From contig NZ_JAGIZB010000009.1 in the NCBI RefSeq assembly GCF_017813395.1, positions 1-64,000 on the forward strand: DNA of 64,000 nucleotides, in the 5' to 3' direction. The DNA comes from Pararoseomonas baculiformis. Lineage in GTDB: Bacteria; Pseudomonadota; Alphaproteobacteria; Acetobacterales; Acetobacteraceae. The number at the start of each line of letters is the position of its first letter. The first letter of the stretch is position 1. Positions 59,444 through 64,000 of the stretch are shown here, in pieces. Under the pieces are notes generated by a model. It saw only the letters and a program-made list of their open reading frames with translations, was not told where the DNA came from and searched no databases. Position numbers and translations under genes: made by a program.

Positions 59444-60727
59444 CTAGCGGGCGGCAACCACCATGCAGGGCCCGCGGACAACCCGGCACCGCTGCCGTGC
59501 CGCCGCGGCGGAAAGCCCCGTCACGCGGGATTGCCAGAGCCACTGCCCCCGGCTGCGGATGCGCCGAACCTCCACCTGCCCTCCGCGCGCGGCGGCCCGC
59601 CGGGCTGCCGCCCGGGCCGTGCTCTGCGCCGCGAAGGCGCCGACCTGCACGGCGTAACGCCCGCGCGCAGCCGTGGCGCGCGGCCTCGGCGGCGCCAGCC
59701 GGGCGGGCCGCGCCTGCCGGACAGGCGCCGCCCGCCGGGGCGGCTGCGCCCGCGCCGCGGAAAGAGCCGCGGCACCGCTGCGCGCGGCCGAGACCGGCGC
59801 CGCATTGGCGTTGCCGACCAGGCGCAGCCCCGTGCTGCCGCCACGCGCCATCATCATCCCGGTGGAGCCGCCGCGCTCCATCTCGCTGAAGCCGCGATCC
59901 AGCAGCGCCATCACATGCTGGTCCCGCTCCTGCCCCGTGCTGCCGCCGAACATCACCGCCACCAGGCGCCGGCCGTCCCGCGTGGCGCTTGCGGCCAGGT
60001 TGAACCCGCTGGCGCGGATATACCCGGTCTTGATGCCATCCACCCCGTTGTACTGCGTCAGCAGGCGGTTGTGGTTCGGCATGTGGCGGCCGCGCCAGTT
60101 GAAGCCGGTCGCGCCGAAATAGGCGTAGCGCTTCGGAAAATCCTGAACCAGCCGGCGGCTCAGCACCGCCATGTCGCGCGCGGTGGTCATCTGCCCCGGA
60201 TGCGGCAGGCCGGAGGCGTTCCGGAAGGTGGTGCGCGACATGCCCATGCCGCGCGCCGTCTGCGTCATCCGGCGCGCGAAGGCGGCCTCGCTGCCCTTGG
60301 CCAGATGCTCGGCCAGCGCCACCGCCACGTCATTCGCGGATTTGGTGACGAGCGCCATGATCGCGTCCCGCACCGGGATGGTGGAGCCCGGGCGAAGCCA
60401 GAGCTTCGAGGGCTCCATTGCCGCCGCGCGGCCGGAGACGCGGATGCGCGTGTTCTCCGTGATGGCACCCCGCCGCAGCGCATCGAAGGTGAGATAGAGG
60501 GTCATCATCTTCGTGAGCGATGCCGGATAGCGCGGCTCATCCGCATCGATCGAAAACAGCACCGCGCCCGTTTCCGCATCCTGCACGAAGGCGGCGTAGC
60601 GGCTGTCGCCAGCCTGCGCCACCGCGGCGCCCGCGGAGAAAAGCAAAAGAGCAAGCATCACCAGCACGCCGGCGCATCGTGCGAAAACACGCGCGCGGGC
60701 GCCGGCATGAACTCGGCTGTCCAGCAT
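59444..60727 (-). CDS. dacA: D-alanyl-D-alanine carboxypeptidase with SPOR domain
   Basis: 427 residues. Signal peptide or signal anchor (RVFARCAGVLVMLALLLFSAGAAVAQ), then the peptidase S11 domain (~40-290) with S70-x-x-K73 (PASLTKMM), SxN (VTKSANDVAVAL) and KTG (DGIKTGYI). It trims the fifth residue of peptidoglycan stem peptides in the periplasm. After a low-complexity linker, residues ~350-425 form a SPOR domain (GRYAVQVGAFAAQSTARAAARRA, RGPCMVV) that binds denuded glycan at the division site. SPOR-fused DacA-type enzymes are common in alphaproteobacteria. ATG 60,727 is preferred; the frame is open to 60,772. Confidence 0.93.
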   Translation of the reverse strand: MLDSRVHAGARARVFARCAGVLVMLALLLFSAGAAVAQAGDSRYAAFVQDAETGAVLFSIDADEPRYPASLTKMMTLYLTFDALRRGAITENTRIRVSGRAAAMEPSKLWLRPGSTIPVRDAIMALVTKSANDVAVALAEHLAKGSEAAFARRMTQTARGMGMSRTTFRNASGLPHPGQMTTARDMAVLSRRLVQDFPKRYAYFGATGFNWRGRHMPNHNRLLTQYNGVDGIKTGYIRASGFNLAASATRDGRRLVAVMFGGSTGQERDQHVMALLDRGFSEMERGGSTGMMMARGGSTGLRLVGNANAAPVSAARSGAAALSAARAQPPRRAAPVRQARPARLAPPRPRATAARGRYAVQVGAFAAQSTARAAARRAAARGGQVEVRRIRSRGQWLWQSRVTGLSAAAARQRCRVVRGPCMVVAAR

Positions 60728-61076
60728 CGGCAGGCCCCCAAACCTTGCGCGTGGGACCCCCCCGGATCCCACATGCCCCTCGGCGGTTCATCCGGGCCTC
60801 ATGCAGGCCGGAAAACCGTATCAGCCGGGCGCCGGCAAGCCGCTGGATGGCGCCCGTCCCGGCAGGATGCCCGCCGCATGGGGCCGGGGAAAGCGCGGGA
60901 ATGCCAACATGCCCGAAAAAGCCATTGCGCCTTCGTCCCTGTTTCACGGGCAGGCGCGCGGACCGGATGCTCAACAATCCCCGCCACAAGGGGCTCCCCC
61001 CGGCTCCGCGGCACGGCTCGCCGGATGCTCCGGATGCTTTGTGGCGAATTGTGACCGCGCCCCGTGGGCGGCGGCT
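60728..61076. other. 349-bp intergenic stretch, no gene seen
   Basis: Lies between two leftward genes (stop at 61,077 and start at 60,727) and should hold the dacA promoter. A short stem GTGGGA/TCCCAC around a C-run occurs at 60,751-60,772. No RNA gene, repeat or conserved open frame was recognised. Confidence 0.4.
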
Positions 61077-62393
61077 TCAGCCGCCGCTGCCATCCTCCGG
61101 CGCATGGCGCTGCAGGGTCATGGAGAGCAGGGTTCCCGGCACGCGGTCCGGCCCGCCTTTCGCCACGCGCACGAACTCCGCGCGCAGTTCCAGCAAGCCC
61201 GGTGCCGCACCTCGTGCAGCACCACGTGCCGCACCCTGGGCCGGATGGCGCCCGATCCAGAGAAGCTGTCCGGTGGGAAGCTCCTCCAACACCGGCCCGA
61301 AGCGCTCCTCCAACTCCTGGCGCACCTCGTCGGGCAAGGCGCCGGGCAGGAAGCGCAGCTGCACCACGCGGGCGACCTCCGCGGCGGCCGGGTCCTCCTC
61401 CGGGCTCGCGGAGAAGGCGATGCAGCCCTCGAAGGAATCCTCGGGCGCCACGGGCAGCTCGAAGGCACGGATATCCGCCACCAGCCCCGTGGAGCATTCG
61501 GGCTGGCCACGCCCCCGCCGTACCAGTTCCGGCAATCCCTCGTAGAAGGCCTGGCCCAGGCTTTCGGGGTATTCGCGCCGGGCCGCTGCCTGGGCCTGGG
61601 CCAGGGGCATCCCGATGCCGAGCCCGGCGAGATCCGCCTCGGCCAGGACCGGCGGGCCGGCTCGCCGCGACCGGGCCGCCGCGGACAGGGAGCCAAGGGA
61701 GCGGAAGCCATGCACGGGCAAGCCCGCCGCGCTGTCCACCTGCGCCGAAACGATCTCCGCCAGCACGGGCGCATCCTTCACCTCCTCCGCCTGCGGCAGG
61801 GCGCCGGCGAAGGCGAAGCGGATCGTGATGCCGCCTGTCCCCGCCCGGTCCCCCAGGGAGGCGAGCTGCGCGTCCTGCAGCAGCCTGGCCGCTGCCTCGG
61901 CATCGGCCGCGGGGATGACGCCCAGCGCATCCGCATTGCGGAACCGGAGGGAAAAGCCGCGGCTCCCATCCGTGGGGTCGCGCAGGAACACGCCCCGCAG
62001 CCCACCGGCCCGGAGCGGGATGCCCCCGCGCTCCCGGTCATAGCCCAGGATTTCCGCGCTGATGCGGATGCTGAAGGCGCGGTTCAGGTCGAAGCCGGCG
62101 AACTCCGCCTTCAGCCGCCGCTCCGCCAGGCGGATGAGGTAGCGGCGCTCCCGCTCGGGGTCGCGCACGGGGTGCAGGGGCGGCGGGCGGCTATCCACCG
62201 CCTGCTCGGCCAGCAACGCGAAATCGGGCTCCGTCCCGGCCATGCGGTGATAGGCGAACAGGATGTCCTTCCCGGTGAGCGCGGGCGCTTCGGCCGTGGC
62301 CTCGGCCACCTGGCGCGGCTGCGCGAGGGCGGCCGCCGGCACGGCGATCGGGGAGATGAGGAGCAGGGCGGCAATGAGGGAATGAAAGCGCAC
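61077..62393 (-). CDS. Secreted protein of unknown function
   Basis: 438 residues starting at GTG 62,393 with a Sec signal peptide (FHSLIAALLLISPIAVPAAALA). The mature protein is soluble and mixed alpha/beta. It has segments such as GKDILFAYHRMAGTEPDFALLAEQAV, RLAERRLKAEFAGFDLNRAFSIRISAEI, LAGLGIGMPLAQAQAAARREY and EDSFEGCIAFS. The third of these looks like a 'G-[IV]-x-[LIM]-G-x-S-x-x-[EA]-[AV]' type SmpA/BamE-like repeat motif, seen in envelope proteins, but only weakly. Near the C-terminus is an Ala-Arg-Gly repeat (GAARGAARGAAPG). I do not recognise the family. Confidence 0.7.
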   Translation of the reverse strand: MRFHSLIAALLLISPIAVPAAALAQPRQVAEATAEAPALTGKDILFAYHRMAGTEPDFALLAEQAVDSRPPPLHPVRDPERERRYLIRLAERRLKAEFAGFDLNRAFSIRISAEILGYDRERGGIPLRAGGLRGVFLRDPTDGSRGFSLRFRNADALGVIPAADAEAAARLLQDAQLASLGDRAGTGGITIRFAFAGALPQAEEVKDAPVLAEIVSAQVDSAAGLPVHGFRSLGSLSAAARSRRAGPPVLAEADLAGLGIGMPLAQAQAAARREYPESLGQAFYEGLPELVRRGRGQPECSTGLVADIRAFELPVAPEDSFEGCIAFSASPEEDPAAAEVARVVQLRFLPGALPDEVRQELEERFGPVLEELPTGQLLWIGRHPAQGAARGAARGAAPGLLELRAEFVRVAKGGPDRVPGTLLSMTLQRHAPEDGSGG

Positions 62394-62660
62394 GAGAACC
62401 CAGGGATGAAGAATGCGATCGGGCGGCTGGTGCGACCATGCGGTGGCGCGGCCGGACGATAGCCAGGAGCCTACGGGGCGGAAAGCAGGGGCGCCGCGCC
62501 GGGCCGCCTTCTGTCCATCAGTTGATCGCCCCATTTCCCGGCCCGCCTTCCTCCACAAGGTGACGGAAAGGCGGCACGAACCGCCCAAGCCCTGCCGGAA
62601 TGGCCACGATAATCAGGCTTGTCACAGCCGGGATAGGCCCGGCGAAAGGCACCAGTTACC

Positions 62661-62924
62661 ATGAAGAACGCAGTGTTCGGGGCGCTGATCGCGATCGCGG
62701 GGGCCCTGTCCCTTACCCCCGGGGCAAAGGCCCAGGATTTTGGCTACGGCTATGCGCCCTATGCCCCCTCCGGCTGGGAAAGGGAGCAGTGGCGGGAGCG
62801 GATGGAATGGCGCGACGCCCGGCGCGAGTTCCGCCGCCAGCAGCGTGAAATGGCGGAGCGCCGGGCCTATGAGGCCGGGCGGCGTGACGCTTTCCGGGAT
62901 CACCGCCCCTGGTATGACAGGTGA
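62661..62924 (+). CDS. Small secreted Arg/Tyr-rich protein
   Basis: 87 residues: signal peptide KNAVFGALIAIAGALSLTPGAKA (cleavage after AKA, ~residue 24), then a short aromatic stretch (FGYGYAPYAPSGW) and a long charged helix (EREQWRERMEWRDARREFRRQQREMAERRAYEAGRRDAFRD). Similar small periplasmic proteins of unknown role occur in Acetobacteraceae. It is convergent with the L,D-transpeptidase gene. Confidence 0.7.
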   Translation: MKNAVFGALIAIAGALSLTPGAKAQDFGYGYAPYAPSGWEREQWRERMEWRDARREFRRQQREMAERRAYEAGRRDAFRDHRPWYDR

Positions 62925-62941
62925 TGCGCAGCCCGGGCCAG

Positions 62942-62970
62942 GGGCGGCGCCTCACCCGTAGGGGCCGCCC
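62942..62970. terminator. Possible terminator between convergent genes
   Basis: A 7-bp stem GGGCGGC/GCCGCCC with a 15-base loop, followed on the plus strand by TTCT. It lies between the stops at 62,924 and 62,973. It is weak. Confidence 0.3.
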
Positions 62971-62972
62971 TT

Positions 62973-63902
62973 CTAGAGCGGATTGTCCTCCGCGGGCGCC
63001 ATGCCGCTGGCCTCGATAGTGGGCTGGACCTCCTCCGGATTCGGCGGGACTGGCCGCGTCACACGGCGGTAGGGGGCCCGGCGGGCCCCGGCGGCATCCA
63101 GCCCATAGGGGTCCTGATGCAGCTGCACCCGCCCGTTCGCATCCGGCCAGGCCGTCAGATAGGCCAGGACGACCTCCACATCCTGCGGCGGGGTGATCTC
63201 CAGCGTGCGACCGGTCGCCAGCCGGGCCTGCACCGCGGCCGGGGTCTGGTTCAGCATCCATGCCGTGACCTCCCGCACCTTCTCCACCCGCACGCAGCCA
63301 TGCGAGAGGGCGCGGTTCTCACGCGCGAAAAGCCCGGGGCTGTTGGTGCCGTGCAGGAAGATGCCGTCCGAATCATACAGGCCGATGCGCACCTGCCCCA
63401 GCGGGTTGTTCGGCCCCGGCGGCTGGATCAGGCGCCCGTTCACCACGCGGAAGCCCGAAATCCCGCTGGCGCGCACCTCCGGCTCGATGCTGGCGGGCAC
63501 GTACCAGGGCGGGTTGTAGCGCGCCCCGGTGACAAAGCTGGCCAGCTGCGGCGTCGCCGTCTTCCGTGCGCCGACGATCACGCGCGAACGCATCACCTCG
63601 CGCCCGCCCTCATAGGCGATCAGCTGCGCGGCGGCGATGTTCACCAGGATCAGCCGGCCCACCGAGAGATCGACGTTGAGATCGTCCAGCCGTTCCAGCG
63701 TCCGCTCCACGGCCACGCGGCCGGACCGGTTCGCCGATGGCATGGCGTTGCGGGCCCGGCGGAGATAGTCCCGCATGTCCACGGCCATCCCGCCCGACAC
63801 CGGCTGGGCCAGGGCGACCCCAGGACGGAGAAGGGATCCGAGCGGAGCAGCGGCGCCGCCAAGAGCAAGCGCGCGGACAAGGGAGCGGCGGGTCTGAAGC
63901 AT
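62973..63902 (-). CDS. L,D-transpeptidase (YkuD family)
   Basis: 309 residues. The N-terminus TRRSLVRALALGGAAAPLGSLLRPGVALA is a twin-arginine-like signal. The catalytic domain (~82-225) has the YkuD signature FLHGTNSPGLFARENRALSHGCVRV with H201-G-C203 as catalytic His/Cys. It also has the IVGARKTATPQLASFVTGARYNPPWYVP segment seen in long YcbB-like or ErfK-like members. It forms 3-3 cross-links in peptidoglycan or attaches proteins to it. The C-terminal ~65 residues are proline-rich. Together with the D,D-carboxypeptidase nearby it would act on tetrapeptide stems. The DNA from 63,903 to the window end shows no further gene. Confidence 0.92.
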   Translation of the reverse strand: MLQTRRSLVRALALGGAAAPLGSLLRPGVALAQPVSGGMAVDMRDYLRRARNAMPSANRSGRVAVERTLERLDDLNVDLSVGRLILVNIAAAQLIAYEGGREVMRSRVIVGARKTATPQLASFVTGARYNPPWYVPASIEPEVRASGISGFRVVNGRLIQPPGPNNPLGQVRIGLYDSDGIFLHGTNSPGLFARENRALSHGCVRVEKVREVTAWMLNQTPAAVQARLATGRTLEITPPQDVEVVLAYLTAWPDANGRVQLHQDPYGLDAAGARRAPYRRVTRPVPPNPEEVQPTIEASGMAPAEDNPL

Positions 63903-64000
63903 GGTCCGGTCAAATTACGATACGCCCATGTTAACAAGCGATGGCGAAAGAAGTGGCTCCGTCCCATGCAGCGAAATGCAGCGCGGCCGCACACAAACCT

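Overview
The window is about 64 kb of high-GC DNA, roughly 68-70% by eye, with dense, often overlapping genes. The best guess for the source is an alphaproteobacterium of the Rhodospirillales/Acetobacteraceae type (Roseomonas-like). This is an inference from base composition, HWE-type histidine kinases, a CpaA-F style Tad pilus locus with a CtrA-type site at the pilin promoter, and a Rhizobium-like phosphonate monoester hydrolase. No rRNA, tRNA, CRISPR array, phage or insertion sequence was seen. The region looks chromosomal.

Region by region. (1) 1-4.5 kb: the tail of an EAL protein, then an XRE regulator, a single-domain response regulator, a Crp/Fnr regulator, a PAS-HWE histidine kinase, a DUF551-like protein and a ferritin-like DUF2383 protein. 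(2) 4.5-12.05 kb, minus strand: one tightly coupled set, read as DUF892 ferritin-like protein, DUF2243 membrane protein, cyanophycin synthetase, isoaspartyl peptidase, cyanophycinase, type II NADH dehydrogenase and a small membrane protein. It carries the full make-and-break cycle for the nitrogen polymer cyanophycin. (3) 12.3-14.8 kb: a luciferase-like oxidoreductase, a small disordered protein and a patatin lipase. (4) 14.9-21.8 kb, minus strand: a GGDEF-EAL protein, then an operon of an orphan dCACHE-HAMP sensor, a membrane-fusion protein and a processive family-2 glycosyltransferase. It is probably a c-di-GMP controlled beta-glucan exporter. (5) 22-33.5 kb: a complete Tad (Flp pilus) locus, with flp-cpaA-cpaB-cpaC-cpaD-like-tadZ-tadA-tadB-tadC-tadD leftward and tadG plus two TadE-like genes rightward.

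(6) 33.6-58.7 kb is rich in phosphoester and phosphonate functions. It holds a Ugp-type ABC importer with a calcineurin-like phosphodiesterase, and a 1,532-residue RTX-secreted 5'-nucleotidase-type protein. It also holds a phosphonate monoester hydrolase translationally coupled to a Dpp-type importer with two tandem paralogous binding proteins. A convergent operon encodes a phn-type hexapeptide acyltransferase, a nucleotide-pyrophosphatase-like phosphodiesterase and a GNAT acetyltransferase. Two transporter operons share the string TCAT-N4-CGGCAACA 55-70 bases upstream of their first genes, which I read as possible Pho boxes. (7) 58.8-64 kb: 3-methyladenine glycosylase, a D,D-carboxypeptidase with a SPOR domain, a secreted protein of unknown function, a small secreted protein and an L,D-transpeptidase.

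The most unusual non-coding structure is a pair of near-identical ~235-bp elements (38,839-39,072 and 45,027-45,261), each a string of four perfect or near-perfect hairpins between convergent genes. An intrinsic terminator with a T-tract follows the RTX gene, and strong hairpins follow or separate several other operons.
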